From: Mycobacteriaceae bacterium | GTDB lineage: Bacteria > Actinomycetota > Actinomycetes > Mycobacteriales > Mycobacteriaceae | Direction: 5' to 3' | Length of the DNA: 44,199 nucleotides | NCBI GenBank assembly: GCA_019749805.1 | Contig: JAIEPH010000020.1 | Span: forward strand, 1-44,199 | Part shown: positions 35,670 through 44,199 of the stretch, piece after piece | How the letters are laid out: each line of letters begins with the position of its first letter | Position numbering within the stretch: the stretch's first letter is position 1 | The notes under the pieces: model-generated | What the model was told of the DNA's origin: nothing | Seen by the model: only the letters and a program-made list of their open reading frames with translations | Database searches by the model: none | Translations under genes and position numbers: made by a program

Positions 35670-35672
35670 GCT
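35667..35672 (+). promoter_or_regulatory. Predicted -10 box overlapping a stop codon, leaderless GCS2-like gene
   Basis: TAGGCT fits TANNNT and lies 7 bases before the GTG at 35680. Its first three bases are the stop codon of the upstream methyltransferase. Confidence 0.5.
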
Positions 35673-35679
35673 TTCGATC

Positions 35680-37155
35680 GTGGGCGAAGAAGTGCAGGAC
35701 ACCGAGTACTCCCTCGCGCACCGCCGCGAGTACCGCCGCAAGGTGCAGCAGTGCCTCGACGTCTTCGAAACCATGCTCAAGGAGTCCAGTTTCGAGTTCG
35801 AACGGCCGCTGACCGGCATGGAGATCGAGTGCAACCTCGTCGACTCCGCCTACCAGCCCGCCATGACGAATCACGAAGTGCTGCAGGCGATCGCCGATCC
35901 GGCGTATCAGACCGAATTGGGCGCCTACAACATCGAATTCAATGTTCCACCGCGCCGGCTGCCCGGCCGCGCCGCACTCGAGCTCGAAGCCGATGTGCGG
36001 GCCAGCCTCAACGCGGCCGAAGCCAAGGCCAATGAGCATGAAGCGCACATCGTCATGGTCGGCATTCTGCCGACCCTGATGCCCGAGCACCTCACGGGGC
36101 GGTGGATGAGCGAGTCGGTGCGCTACCAGGCGCTCAACGACTCGATCTTCACCGCGCGCGGCGAGGACATCCTCATCGACATCAACGGGCCGGAACGGCT
36201 CAGCCTGCAGACCGAGTCGATCGCGCCGGAGTCCGCATGCACCAGCATGCAACTGCACCTGCAGGTCTCCCCGGCCGACTTTGCGCACAACTGGAACGCG
36301 GCGCAGGTGCTGGCCGGTCCGCAGCTGGCGCTGGGCGCCAACTCGCCGTTCTTCTACGGGCACCAGCTGTGGGCCGAGACGCGCATCGAGCTGTTTGCGC
36401 AAGCCACCGACACCCGGCCCGACGAGCTCAAGACCCAGGGTGTGCGGCCCCGCGTGTGGTTCGGCGAACGCTGGATCACCTCGATCTTCGACCTGTTCGA
36501 GGAGAACGTCCGCTACTTCCCGTCGCTGCTGCCCGAGATGTCCGACGAGGATCCAACCCGCGAGCTGGCCGAGGGCCGCACCCCCAAGCTGGCCGAACTG
36601 CGGCTGCACAACGGCACGATCTACCGGTGGAACCGGCCGGTGTACGACGTCGTTGGCGGTAGGCCCCACCTGAGGGTGGAGAACCGGGTGCTGCCCGCCG
36701 GGCCGACGGTGGTCGACATGATGGCCAACGCCGCGTTCTACTACGGCGTGCTCCGGACGATGGCCGAGGACGACAGGCCCATCTGGACGAAGATGAGTTT
36801 TGCTGCGGCCCAACATAATTTCGCCGAGTCAGCGCAGAACGGCATGAACGCGCGGCTGTATTGGCCCGGCCTCGGTGAGGTGACACCCGACGAGCTGGTG
36901 CTGCGGCAGCTGCTGCCGATGGCCGACGAAGGTCTGCAACGTTGGGAGGTGTCCGCCGACGTCCGCGACCGCTACCTCGGTGTGATCGAGGGCCGTGCGA
37001 AGACCGGTGTCAATGGGTCCGTCTGGCAGATCTCGACGGTGCACGCGCTGCAGGAGGGCGGGCTGTCGCGGCCGGACGCGCTGGCCGAGATGCTGCGGCT
37101 CTATTGCGAACGCATGCACAGCAACGAGCCCGTGCATACCTGGGGTGGCCTGTGA
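35680..37155 (+). CDS. Glutamate-cysteine ligase (GCS2)-like protein (Rv3698-like)
   Basis: A 491-aa protein. The N-terminal half has the carboxylate-amine ligase features [10 protein letters not shown] and NIEFNVPP, then [12 protein letters not shown] and [11 protein letters not shown], as in gamma-glutamylcysteine ligases. The C-terminal half has [17 protein letters not shown]. Mycobacteria make mycothiol rather than glutathione, and EgtA is encoded nearby, so this paralogue probably joins glutamate to another amine; the substrate is unknown. The GTG start is a leaderless candidate. A GTG at 37152 overlaps the stop. Confidence 0.85.
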   Translation: MGEEVQDTEYSLAHRREYRRKVQQCLDVFETMLKESSFEFERPLTGMEIECNLVDSAYQPAMTNHEVLQAIADPAYQTELGAYNIEFNVPPRRLPGRAALELEADVRASLNAAEAKANEHEAHIVMVGILPTLMPEHLTGRWMSESVRYQALNDSIFTARGEDILIDINGPERLSLQTESIAPESACTSMQLHLQVSPADFAHNWNAAQVLAGPQLALGANSPFFYGHQLWAETRIELFAQATDTRPDELKTQGVRPRVWFGERWITSIFDLFEENVRYFPSLLPEMSDEDPTRELAEGRTPKLAELRLHNGTIYRWNRPVYDVVGGRPHLRVENRVLPAGPTVVDMMANAAFYYGVLRTMAEDDRPIWTKMSFAAAQHNFAESAQNGMNARLYWPGLGEVTPDELVLRQLLPMADEGLQRWEVSADVRDRYLGVIEGRAKTGVNGSVWQISTVHALQEGGLSRPDALAEMLRLYCERMHSNEPVHTWGGL

Positions 37156-37476
37156 ACGAACTGTGCATCGTGATCGCGACGCTGGTGCGAAGGATCGCGT
37201 GTGTTCGCCAACGGCGCGTTCCCACCGGGAGCGGAATTCGGCCCGAACACCGTCACCGAGGAGGAGCTGCGCCAGGCCGTCTCGAGGTACTGGACCGTCG
37301 ACGAGATCCGGCCCGCGTTCATCCATGCCAACATGTCCTCAGCCATGCCCGCCGACGCACCGTTCACGTTGCCGCCCTTCGAGAAAGACGAGAAGGGCAG
37401 GGACAAGATGCCGGCGTTTCTGCTCACCGCGTACAAGGGTGACACCGCAGCCGCGCAGCCGGCGACATCCGACTAG
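37152..37476 (+). pseudogene. Remnant of a class I methyltransferase (Rv3699 position)
   Basis: The 91 codons from 37201 encode FANGAFPPGAEFGPNTV, then EEELRQAVSRYWTVDEIRPAFIHAN and a PPFEKDEKGRDKMPAFLLTAYKG end. This resembles the C-terminal third of small SAM methyltransferases, with no SAM-binding N-terminus. A GTG at 37152 overlapping the previous stop looks like the original start, but it is in another frame, suggesting internal deletion plus a frame change between about 37160 and 37200. In M. tuberculosis a methyltransferase gene (Rv3699) lies here. AAGGA six bases before the GTG at 37201 could still allow translation of the fragment. Confidence 0.5.
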
Positions 37477-38594
37477 GTAGCAGCGGCCAGCGCCTTGGCG
37501 AATTGCTCGAGTTCTTCAGCGGTGACGTCGACGTGCGGTGACGCCCGCAGCACGGGCGCCGCCATCTCGAAGGGGGCCCGCAGCGTCTCGGCGTAGGTGG
37601 TGACGATGCCGTGCTCGGCGATCAGCTGCGCCCGCACCTCCTGCGGGTCGGCCCCGTCGACGGGTTCCAGTGTCGTGATCGCCGTCGGTTCGTCCGCCGC
37701 TTCGATCACCCGCCAGCCCTTGACATCGGCGAGGGCCTCGCGCGTCATCGCGCCCACCTCGGCCAGCCGTTCACCGACCCGTTCGGGTCCGGTCGCCAGA
37801 TACTCGCCCAGCGCCACCGAATAGCCAACGCGGGCAGCCACATTGGCTTCACCGTGTTCGAGCCGTTCCATGACGGTGAGCGACATACCCCACTCCGGCG
37901 GGGGCAGCCGCGGCTCGAGTCGCTGCGCCAGATCCGCGCGCACCCCCAAGAAACCGACACCGCGCGGACCGGCCACCCACTTGCGTGACGAACTGTATAT
38001 CGCCGAAGGCGTGACAACGCAGTCGAGATGACCCAGCGCCTGCGCCGCGTCGATCACCAGTGGAACGTCCAGGTTTCGGCACACGTCCGCCAGCTCCGCC
38101 ATGGGCTGGGCGGTGCCGCGGTGGCTGGCCAATGCCGTCAGGTGCACCAGCGGCGGCCGGTCGGCCTTCAGTTTGTCGGCGGCGGCCTCGACGTCGAGCC
38201 GGCCGTCACCATCCACGGGCAACGGGCGTACGTCAAAACCGTTGGCGGCCATGATCGCCAGGTTTGGTCCGTACTCACCGGGCAGACAGGCCAGGGTGCG
38301 GTCGCCTGGCCAGCTGGACAGCAGGATGTCGAGCGCGTTGTTGGCGCCGGTGGTGTAGGCGATGTCGGCGCCGTCCAGACCGGTCAGCGCGCCCAGGGCT
38401 GCACGACCGGCGTCCAGCACCGGGGCGGCAGCCGCGGCGGCGACATATCCGCCGACCTCGGCTTCGTGACGGGCATGCTGCGCCGTGGCGTCGATGACCG
38501 CGAACGTCTGCCGCGAGCACGCCGCACTGTCCAGATGCACACCCGCAACGGGCGGCCGGGCCGCGCGCCACTGCTCGGCGAGGCTCTCGGACAT
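37473..38594 (-). CDS. egtE: Ergothioneine biosynthesis PLP C-S lyase EgtE
   Basis: A 373-aa type I aminotransferase-fold enzyme that cleaves the hercynylcysteine sulfoxide intermediate to ergothioneine. The Schiff-base lysine is in [14 protein letters not shown], with the PLP aspartate in [24 protein letters not shown] matches the phosphate-cup segment. It is last in the egt operon. Its ATG shares an A with the egtD stop (TGATG); a GTG three bases earlier is an alternative start. Confidence 0.93.
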   Translation of the reverse strand: MSESLAEQWRAARPPVAGVHLDSAACSRQTFAVIDATAQHARHEAEVGGYVAAAAAAPVLDAGRAALGALTGLDGADIAYTTGANNALDILLSSWPGDRTLACLPGEYGPNLAIMAANGFDVRPLPVDGDGRLDVEAAADKLKADRPPLVHLTALASHRGTAQPMAELADVCRNLDVPLVIDAAQALGHLDCVVTPSAIYSSSRKWVAGPRGVGFLGVRADLAQRLEPRLPPPEWGMSLTVMERLEHGEANVAARVGYSVALGEYLATGPERVGERLAEVGAMTREALADVKGWRVIEAADEPTAITTLEPVDGADPQEVRAQLIAEHGIVTTYAETLRAPFEMAAPVLRASPHVDVTAEELEQFAKALAAAT

Positions 38595-39559
38595 CACCGC
38601 TCCGACAGTGACAGGCCGAAGTCACCGGCGCTGTCGGTCCACCAATGTGTCCGGCGCAGGCCAGAGTCGGCCAGTTCGGCGGCGACGCCGTCGGGGCGGA
38701 ACTTGCACGACACCTCGGTGAGCATCTCCTCACCGTCGGCGAAGTCGATCGCGAGGTCGAGTGCCTTGACCCGCACCCGCTGGGCGTGTCCGGCGCGCAG
38801 CCACATCTCGATGCGCTCCTCGTCGGTGTTCCATTTCGCGACGTGCTCGAACGCGTCGAGGTCGAAATCCGCGTCCAGCTCACGGTTGACCACGGCCAGC
38901 ACGTTGCGGTTGAACTGTGCGGTGACGCCTGCGCTGTCGTCGTAAGCGCGCACCAGTCGATCGGCGTCCTTGACCAGATCGGTACCCAGCAGCAGACTGT
39001 CGCCGGGCTGCAGCGTCTCCGCCAACGCGGTGAGGAACTCGGCGCGTGGCCCGGGGGTGAGGTTTCCGATCGTCGATCCGAGGAAGACGACCAACCGGCG
39101 GCCAATATGGGGGATCTTGCCCAGATGCTCCTCGAAGTCGCCGCACACCGCGTCGATCTCGATGCCGGGGTATTCCTTCTCGATGGCGGATCCGGCAGCC
39201 CTCAGTACCGACGCGTCGACGTCGAAGGGTATGAACCGCCGCAGGGATCCGTTGTCGCGCAGGGCATCCAGCAGCATGCGCGTCTTCTCCGACGTGCCGC
39301 TGCCCAGCTCGACGAGCGTGTCCGCCCCCGACGCGGCCACGATTTCGGCCGACCGTTCGCGCAGGATCTGCGCCTCGGTGCGCGTGGGATAGTACTCGGG
39401 CAGGCGGGTGATCTGGTCGAACAGGTCACTACCGGCGGAGTCATAGAACCACTTGGGCGGCAAAGATTTCGGAGACCGCGTCAACCCGTCGTGCACATCG
39501 CGGCGCAGCGCTTGTCCTGCCGAGTCGGCTGACAAGTAGTTCGAGAGGGCGAACGTCAT
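38594..39559 (-). CDS. egtD: Histidine Nalpha-trimethyltransferase EgtD
   Basis: A 321-aa SAM-dependent methyltransferase converting histidine to hercynine. Conserved sequence runs from [44 protein letters not shown] through the SAM site [20 protein letters not shown] to GSTIGNLTP and [16 protein letters not shown]. Its length equals the M. smegmatis and M. tuberculosis proteins from memory. The ATG overlaps the egtC stop by one base (TGATG). A GTG at 39562 is an alternative start. Confidence 0.96.
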   Translation of the reverse strand: MTFALSNYLSADSAGQALRRDVHDGLTRSPKSLPPKWFYDSAGSDLFDQITRLPEYYPTRTEAQILRERSAEIVAASGADTLVELGSGTSEKTRMLLDALRDNGSLRRFIPFDVDASVLRAAGSAIEKEYPGIEIDAVCGDFEEHLGKIPHIGRRLVVFLGSTIGNLTPGPRAEFLTALAETLQPGDSLLLGTDLVKDADRLVRAYDDSAGVTAQFNRNVLAVVNRELDADFDLDAFEHVAKWNTDEERIEMWLRAGHAQRVRVKALDLAIDFADGEEMLTEVSCKFRPDGVAAELADSGLRRTHWWTDSAGDFGLSLSER

Positions 39560-40260
39560 CACGATCCTTTCAGCGGGATCAGGTCGATGTCCCGGCCGAG
39601 AACCGAGACCAGGTGGCGATCGGGAACTTCCTGCCAGCCGGGGTCGTCATCGTAGGGCTCGCTGGCCAACACGACGCCGTCGTCGCATCGCAGCGTCGAA
39701 AGGGTGTCGCCCCACGTGGTCGCGAGCAAGCGAGAACCGTTGCCCGCCAGTATGTTCAGACGGGCATTGGGGTCCGCCGCGGCGACCTCGACGATGGTGT
39801 CCCCGAGCGCGTCCAGACCGCGCTCGAAGATCAGCGCAGCCAACACCGCGCTATCGCAGGTCGATTCGGCCAGCCGGAAGACATCAGCCGACAAGGGCAG
39901 GACCGCACGGTCGACGAGGCCGTTGTGCGACAGCAGCCAGTGACCGTCGGTGAAAGGCGCGGACGCGGACGGTTCGATAGGCATGCCGACGCTCGCAGAC
40001 CGTACCGCCGCGACGATGCACTCGCTGTACAACGCGGGCGCCACCGACGCGAACGATGCGTCTCCCCACAGCGGCGCGGCGCTGCGCCAGCGTCGCGGCG
40101 TGTCACCATCGAAGAACCCGACCCCCCAGCCGTCGGCGTTCATCAGGCCGTGCTTCTGCCTGCGCGGTGAATACGACTGCACCAAAAGGCTGTTGGCCGG
40201 TTCCATCACCAACGACGCGACGGACACCGACTTGCCGAGCCAGCCAAGGTGCCGGCACAT
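39559..40260 (-). CDS. egtC: Ergothioneine biosynthesis amidohydrolase EgtC
   Basis: A 233-aa class II glutamine-amidotransferase-like (Ntn) hydrolase. It removes glutamate from gamma-glutamyl-hercynylcysteine sulfoxide. The protein begins Met-Cys-Arg-His-Leu, so Cys2 becomes the N-terminal nucleophile after methionine removal. The conserved [10 protein letters not shown] and SHNGLVD segments follow. The ATG at 40260 overlaps the egtB stop (ATGA); the upstream open frame must be rejected because only this start exposes the cysteine. Confidence 0.95.
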   Translation of the reverse strand: MCRHLGWLGKSVSVASLVMEPANSLLVQSYSPRRQKHGLMNADGWGVGFFDGDTPRRWRSAAPLWGDASFASVAPALYSECIVAAVRSASVGMPIEPSASAPFTDGHWLLSHNGLVDRAVLPLSADVFRLAESTCDSAVLAALIFERGLDALGDTIVEVAAADPNARLNILAGNGSRLLATTWGDTLSTLRCDDGVVLASEPYDDDPGWQEVPDRHLVSVLGRDIDLIPLKGS

Positions 40261-41549
40261 CAGGCAGCATCCCACGCCAGGCGCACACCCGAGAAGATCT
40301 GCCGCCGGATCGGATGGTCCCAGTTGCGGAAGCTGGGCCGCAGGATGCTCGGCGCGACCGCCCACGACCCGCCGCGCAGCACCTTGTAATCACCATCGAA
40401 GAAGGGGGCGGAGTACTGCTCGTAGAGCATCGGGGTGAAGCCCGGCCACGGCCGCAGCGGCGACGTGGTCCACTCCCACACGTCGCCCAGCATCTGTTCG
40501 GCGCCGTACGCCGACGCACTCGCCGGATACGCGCCCACCGGCGCGGGCCTCAGCGCGTCGCCGCCGAGGTTCGCCAGATGTGCCGTCGGTTCCGACGAAC
40601 CCCACGGATAGCGGCGTCGCGCCTGCACCGCGGGATCCCATGCGCAGGCCTTCTCCCACTCCTGCTCGGTGGGTAGCCGCGCGCCCGCCCATGCGGCGTA
40701 TGCCTCGGCTTCGAAGAAGGTGACGTGCTGGACGGGTTCGTCGGCGGGGATGGCCTCGACATGTCCGAAGCGGATGCGGGTGCCGTCCAGGTTCCAGAAC
40801 TGCGGCGCCCGCAGATCCGAGTCCTGCCGGTGCGCCCAGCCGTGTTCGGACCACCATCGCCGTTGGTCGTACCCACCGTCGTCGACGAAGTCGCGCCACT
40901 CGCCGTTGGTGACGGGCACCGTGCCGATGCGGAAGGCGGGCAGGTCGACCACGTGCGCGCAACGCTCGTTGTCCAGCGAGTGCGGTTCGGTGACCGCGTC
41001 CACTCCGAGGACGAACTCACCGCCGGGGACGAGCACTGACGTACCCGCGACACCGGCCCGGCCCGACGGCAGCGGCGTTCCGCGGTCCAGCAGCGCGGGC
41101 CCGGTCCGCAGGTTCAGCGCCTGCAGCATGGTCTCGTCGTGCTGGTTCTCATGGCTGATCACCAGACCGAACGTGAACTCCGCCTCAGAATCCTCGCGGT
41201 CTTCGGGCAACGCGTCGAGGCGGTCGAGCGCCTTGCTGCGCACGGTCGAGCAGTAGGACCTGGCCTCGGCCGGCGACAGCAACGGTAGGTCAACGCGGCT
41301 TGCACGGGAGTTGAGGAATGCGTCGTAGCACCGCTCCACCGCAGGATCGAGAAGTCCGGCCCGGCCGGGGGCGTTGCCCCGCAGCAGCCACAACTCTTCT
41401 TGCCAGCCGATGTGGGCGAGGTCCCATACCAGCGGGCTCATCAACGGGTCGTACTGGCGATGAAGTTCGGCGTCGTCGAAGTCGACAAGCCGCAGAGTCC
41501 GGTCACGGGCCGTCGTGAGTTCGCGGGCGAGCCTCTCGCGTACCGTCAC
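40260..41549 (-). CDS. egtB: Sulfoxide synthase EgtB (non-haem iron)
   Basis: A 429-aa enzyme that couples hercynine and gamma-glutamylcysteine with oxygen. The DinB-like N-terminal domain supplies His46 ([10 protein letters not shown]), His133 and His137 (SHENQHDE), the three-His iron site. The C-terminal formylglycine-generating-enzyme-like domain has [20 protein letters not shown] and [11 protein letters not shown]. The GTG at 41549 overlaps the egtA stop (GTGA). The upstream open frame to 41714 is antisense-like and rejected. Confidence 0.96.
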   Translation of the reverse strand: MTVRERLARELTTARDRTLRLVDFDDAELHRQYDPLMSPLVWDLAHIGWQEELWLLRGNAPGRAGLLDPAVERCYDAFLNSRASRVDLPLLSPAEARSYCSTVRSKALDRLDALPEDREDSEAEFTFGLVISHENQHDETMLQALNLRTGPALLDRGTPLPSGRAGVAGTSVLVPGGEFVLGVDAVTEPHSLDNERCAHVVDLPAFRIGTVPVTNGEWRDFVDDGGYDQRRWWSEHGWAHRQDSDLRAPQFWNLDGTRIRFGHVEAIPADEPVQHVTFFEAEAYAAWAGARLPTEQEWEKACAWDPAVQARRRYPWGSSEPTAHLANLGGDALRPAPVGAYPASASAYGAEQMLGDVWEWTTSPLRPWPGFTPMLYEQYSAPFFDGDYKVLRGGSWAVAPSILRPSFRNWDHPIRRQIFSGVRLAWDAA

Positions 41550-42832
41550 AACTCCCCTTGCGCCAGTTGAGTGACCGCCGGTGCGATCCCGTACCTCACC
41601 ACCCGGTCGGAGAAATCGTCGGCCGGGCACCGGCCCTGTTCCACCGAACGCACCAACTGCTGCATCGATTCCTCGAGTTCGGCGGGCGCACGTTCGGCGG
41701 CCGCCTGCACACATATCGCGGCGGCGTCGGCGAGCCTGCGGTCACCGAGGCCGATCTGCGCGGCGCGGTCCCACGCCGTCGCGACGGATTCGGTGGCCTC
41801 CGTGGCGATATCGGCCGCCGTCGGGTCGTCGAGCAGCGTGACGAGCGTGAACACCACGGCGGGCCACACCGCGTCCGGAACGCTGTCGAGGTAGCGGATC
41901 TCCAGCCAGCGCCGCGGCCGGACGGGCGGGAACAGCGTGGTCAGGTGGTAATCCAAATCGCTTTGCGTCGGCCTACGGTCGCCGAGTTGCACGAGGCCGT
42001 CAGCCCAGTCGGCGAACGGCACCCACGTGGTCAGCGGGATCACTTCGGGACTCTTCACGAGCATGACCGGCGCCTTCAGCGCGTACCGGGCCCAGTCGCG
42101 GGCCGGGTCGTCACCGCTGGCGCCGAGCACGGGTCCGCAGCGCGCCGAATCCAATTGACTCCATACGTGTTGGCGTGCCGACCGCCAGCCCGCGAACCTG
42201 CCGCCCAGCAGGGGTGAGTTGGCGGCGATCGCGATCATGGTCGGCCCGAGTGCATGCGCGAGCCGCACCCGGTCGGCCCAGCCTGCGTGTGGGCCCGCGT
42301 CGAGGTTGATCTGAATCGAGGCGGTCGACGTCATCATGGCCGCGCCGGCGGCTCCGGTGTCGCTGGCCTTGAAGAACGTCTCCATCGCCTGATAGCGAGC
42401 CCCGGGGTTGACGCGTTTGGCCGGTCGCAGCGGATCGGCGCCGAGCAGCACCAGCCCCAGACCCGCCTGCGCGAACGTCGCACGCAGCGTGGCGCGGTCG
42501 GACTGCATCGCGGCGATGGCCCGCAGCGGACCGACCATCGGCGGACCCGACAGCTCGACGGCACCGCCGGGTTCGACGGTCACCGCGCTGCCACCGGGCA
42601 GCGGCGGAATGCCACTGATGATCTCGGTGAGTTCGTCCCAGCCGGGCCGGCGCATGGGGTCCGCCAAGTCGAAGCAGTGTGCCTCGACCTCCAGGCCCAC
42701 CTGGCCGACGGGGCCGTCGTTCAGACAGTGGTCACTGACGTAGCGGTGCGCATCGTTGGCGCTGGTCAGCTCGCCATTCGGGGGTTCGATCGGATGTGCG
42801 TCGTCCACCTCGGACGTCATGGCGAAGGTCAT
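41546..42832 (-). CDS. egtA: Glutamate-cysteine ligase EgtA
   Basis: A 428-aa GCS2-type ligase making gamma-glutamylcysteine for ergothioneine. The motifs [14 protein letters not shown] and [15 protein letters not shown] mark the glutamate/ATP site, with [10 protein letters not shown] and [13 protein letters not shown] further on. It is the first gene of the egtA-B-C-D-E operon, in which all joints overlap by one to four bases. GGAAG precedes the ATG at 42832; an in-frame second ATG five codons later is possible. Confidence 0.94.
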   Translation of the reverse strand: MTFAMTSEVDDAHPIEPPNGELTSANDAHRYVSDHCLNDGPVGQVGLEVEAHCFDLADPMRRPGWDELTEIISGIPPLPGGSAVTVEPGGAVELSGPPMVGPLRAIAAMQSDRATLRATFAQAGLGLVLLGADPLRPAKRVNPGARYQAMETFFKASDTGAAGAAMMTSTASIQINLDAGPHAGWADRVRLAHALGPTMIAIAANSPLLGGRFAGWRSARQHVWSQLDSARCGPVLGASGDDPARDWARYALKAPVMLVKSPEVIPLTTWVPFADWADGLVQLGDRRPTQSDLDYHLTTLFPPVRPRRWLEIRYLDSVPDAVWPAVVFTLVTLLDDPTAADIATEATESVATAWDRAAQIGLGDRRLADAAAICVQAAAERAPAELEESMQQLVRSVEQGRCPADDFSDRVVRYGIAPAVTQLAQGEL

Positions 42833-42956
42833 GTCTTCCGGCCCCTTCCGGGTAGGGAACGATCGTGTCCTTCAGTACATCTTCCAGACCGCACCGACAA
42901 AGTCCCACGAAATTTTCTGTGACGTCGTTGGTCGGTGTACCCAGATGTTCGCGTGG
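42833..42956 (-). promoter_or_regulatory. Interval upstream of the egt operon
   Basis: These 124 bases between the sensor-domain gene stop and egtA must hold the operon promoter. On the minus strand a TTGTCG with TACTGA 17 bases later is the best sigma-A-like pair, about 40 bases before egtA. An A/T-rich AAAATTT stretch lies upstream of it. No repressor palindrome is obvious. The assignment is tentative. Confidence 0.3.
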
Positions 42957-43637
42957 TTACTGACCCAAGGTGTTCTGCATGGCACCGGCCAGCACGTTCA
43001 CCGCTGGACCTCCGTTGCCGGACTGACAGACTTTCGCCTGTAGCAGAACGTTCTCGCGCTTACGGGTCGTGTTGAAGCAGCGGCGATCGGTCGCTTGGCC
43101 CGGTGTCGCCGGCGGCCCGGCTCCGATCTCCTGCTTCACCCAGTCGGCGTCGGTCGCGGAGGCCGGCCCGCCGGTGAAGGTCCACACCTGGGTCGACATG
43201 TCGTCCAGGTGCATCGCGGTGGTCTGGCCGTTGCATCCTACAGTGCGGTCGACAAGGCGGCGGAAAGCCCGGTCGGCGGCGTCATTGGTGGCGAAGACGC
43301 CGACGGCCTGCTTGACGAAATGGGTCTGGTTGCCGGGCCCCGTCTGCGTCACGGCCCCGTTGAACGATGCCAGGTCCGGGTCGGCGTAGACGTCGGGCAG
43401 CCCGACGTCGGCCCAGTTGTTGCACGCGGCGTTGTCGACCCAGAACGACTGGAACGGCACGGTATACGTCCACTCGAACCGCATCGGCGCCCCGACGATG
43501 TTGCTCACCGAGCCCTTCGCCATCACGGCGTAATTCACCACACCCGGATCGGACGGTCGCGCCGAAGCCTCCACCGGTGGCGCCGTCAACGACAGGCCGG
43601 CGGCAACACCGGCGAGGACGGCGAGCCGCCGAGGCAT
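42957..43637 (-). CDS. Secreted PknH-type sensor-domain protein (Rv3705c-like)
   Basis: A 226-aa exported protein. The signal peptide MPRRLAVLAGVAAGLSLTAPPVEASA is followed by a domain with VNYAVMAKGSVSNIVGAP, then four cysteines in NNAACNNW, TVGCNGQ, RRCFNT and AKVCQSG contexts. They match the two-disulfide pattern of the PknH-like extracellular sensor domain (PF14032). Many mycobacterial members are stand-alone and secreted or lipidated; no lipobox is present here. The ligand is unknown. The ATG at 43637 is used; a GTG at 43640 is possible. Confidence 0.87.
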   Translation of the reverse strand: MPRRLAVLAGVAAGLSLTAPPVEASARPSDPGVVNYAVMAKGSVSNIVGAPMRFEWTYTVPFQSFWVDNAACNNWADVGLPDVYADPDLASFNGAVTQTGPGNQTHFVKQAVGVFATNDAADRAFRRLVDRTVGCNGQTTAMHLDDMSTQVWTFTGGPASATDADWVKQEIGAGPPATPGQATDRRCFNTTRKRENVLLQAKVCQSGNGGPAVNVLAGAMQNTLGQ

Positions 43638-43643
43638 CACGAA

Positions 43644-44072
43644 CTAGACCTTCGCCGACAGCTTGACGTCGATGTTGCCGCGGGTGGCCTTGGAGTACGG
43701 GCAGAACTGGTGCGCCTTCTCCATCAGCTCCTCCGCGGCGGCCTGCTCGAAGCCGGGCAGGTACCCGATCAGGTGGGCGTTGATGGCGAACCCGCCGTCG
43801 GGGTCCTTACCGAATCCGACCTGCGCGGTGATCGCGCTGGCATCGTCGACGTCGATCTTCTCCTTGCCCGCGACCGCGCGAAGCGCGCCGAGGAAGCACG
43901 CGGCGTAACCGGCCGAGAACAACTCCTCGGGGTTGGTGCCCACACCGCTGCCACCCATCTCCTTCGGATGGTTGGTGTCCATGTCGATACGGCCGGTCGA
44001 GGACTTCACATGGCCTTCGCGGCCGCCTGCGGTTGCGGTGGATTCTGACGTGAAAACAACTTCGATGCTCAT
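43644..44072 (-). CDS. ohr: Organic hydroperoxide resistance protein (Ohr/OsmC family)
   Basis: A 142-aa thiol peroxidase. The two active cysteines are Cys59 (AACFLGAL) and Cys124 (QFCPYSKATRGN), with the catalytic-pocket Glu50 in NPEELFSAGYAA. The TNPEELFSAGYAACF and PYSKATRGNIDVKL segments are diagnostic for Ohr rather than OsmC. It reduces organic and lipid hydroperoxides, usually with lipoyl reductants. No ohrR regulator is visible in the window. AGGGACC precedes the ATG at 44072. It is 6 bases upstream of the sensor-domain gene on the same strand. Confidence 0.93.
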   Translation of the reverse strand: MSIEVVFTSESTATAGGREGHVKSSTGRIDMDTNHPKEMGGSGVGTNPEELFSAGYAACFLGALRAVAGKEKIDVDDASAITAQVGFGKDPDGGFAINAHLIGYLPGFEQAAAEELMEKAHQFCPYSKATRGNIDVKLSAKV

Positions 44073-44100
44073 GGTCCCTGATCATGCCAGCCCTGGTGCA

Positions 44101-44118
44101 GACGGCAAGGTGGCCGTC
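44101..44118. repeat. Small inverted repeat near the right edge
   Basis: GACGGC and GCCGTC form 6-base arms around a 6-base loop between ohr and the right edge. It has no T tract. It may be a weak terminator for a gene entering from the right or part of the ohr promoter. Confidence 0.25.
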
Positions 44119-44149
44119 TGCCCGCTAGACATCCCAGGTTCGTAAGTTG

Positions 44150-44199
44150 TCAAGCGGCTTGGGTGTCGGGAGTTTGTCGGTGTGCCCAGGCTTTGTGTT
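44150..44199 (-). CDS. Possible C-terminus of a gene cut by the right edge
   Basis: On the minus strand an open frame of 16 codons enters from the right edge and ends HKAWAHRQTPDTQAA at a TGA (44150-44152). It is too short to identify. Such ends occur in mobile-element or HNH-type genes, but nothing here proves it. Confidence 0.2.
   Translation of the reverse strand, partial: HKAWAHRQTPDTQAA

Noticed and set aside
34869..35834. Extension of glpK upstream of the TTG start
   Set aside because: It lies antisense to the methyltransferase; glycerol kinases begin at the [14 protein letters not shown] region, so only the TTG at 34868 fits.

Overview
The window is high-GC chromosomal DNA from a mycobacterium, most likely a fast-growing Mycolicibacterium. 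The evidence is the gene content (WhiB4, MarP, PonA2, ergothioneine EgtA-E, F420-type reductases), frequent GTG/TTG starts, many 1-4 base stop/start overlaps, and several predicted leaderless starts. From memory (no alignment was run) the order from about 2845 to 43640 follows M. tuberculosis Rv3668c to Rv3705c, with insertions and losses. It is almost solid core chromosome: I see no CRISPR array, prophage or intact insertion sequence.

Layout. 1-2822: aldehyde dehydrogenase plus zinc alcohol dehydrogenase behind repeated operator-like sequences. 2845-9802: secreted trypsin-like protease, holin-X-like membrane protein, epoxide-hydrolase-like protein, then marP-nudix-thioredoxin-nth on the minus strand, a small membrane protein and crp. 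9810-13796: MBL hydrolase, RidA and a 53-aa protein on minus; two Get3-like ATPases on plus; whiB4. 14094-18702: ponA2, metallophosphoesterase, cds1. 18957-19084: tRNA-Pro(CGG) with a terminator. 19090-22467: a region I do not recall from the M. tuberculosis order: F420-type reductase, haem-oxygenase-fold iron enzyme, CDGSH Fe-S protein, methyltransferase, a protein of unknown family and a 52-aa charged protein. 22477-31246: LLM reductase, YqeY, then the MoxR membrane locus (GPDPase_memb, DUF4129, DUF4350, MoxR, DUF58) with divergent SpoIIM/RDD genes. 31367-35669: small protein, PadR regulator with a Gly/Arg/Phe-rich arm, aldo/keto reductase, glpK, methyltransferase. 35680-42832: glutamate-cysteine-ligase-like gene, a methyltransferase remnant, and the complete egtA-egtB-egtC-egtD-egtE operon. 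42957-44072: PknH-type sensor-domain protein and Ohr.

How the parts fit. Three themes stand out: envelope and acid/oxidative stress survival (MarP, PonA2, secreted thioredoxin, Nth, WhiB4, CRP); low-molecular-weight thiol chemistry (Cds1, GCS2-like enzyme, EgtA-E, Ohr); and a MoxR AAA+/DUF58 membrane complex of unknown purpose. The best candidate for an undescribed system is the compact iron-enzyme/CDGSH/methyltransferase locus at 19601-21507. Next are the PadR regulator with its RGG-like arm and the divergent leaderless promoter pair at 30329-30361.
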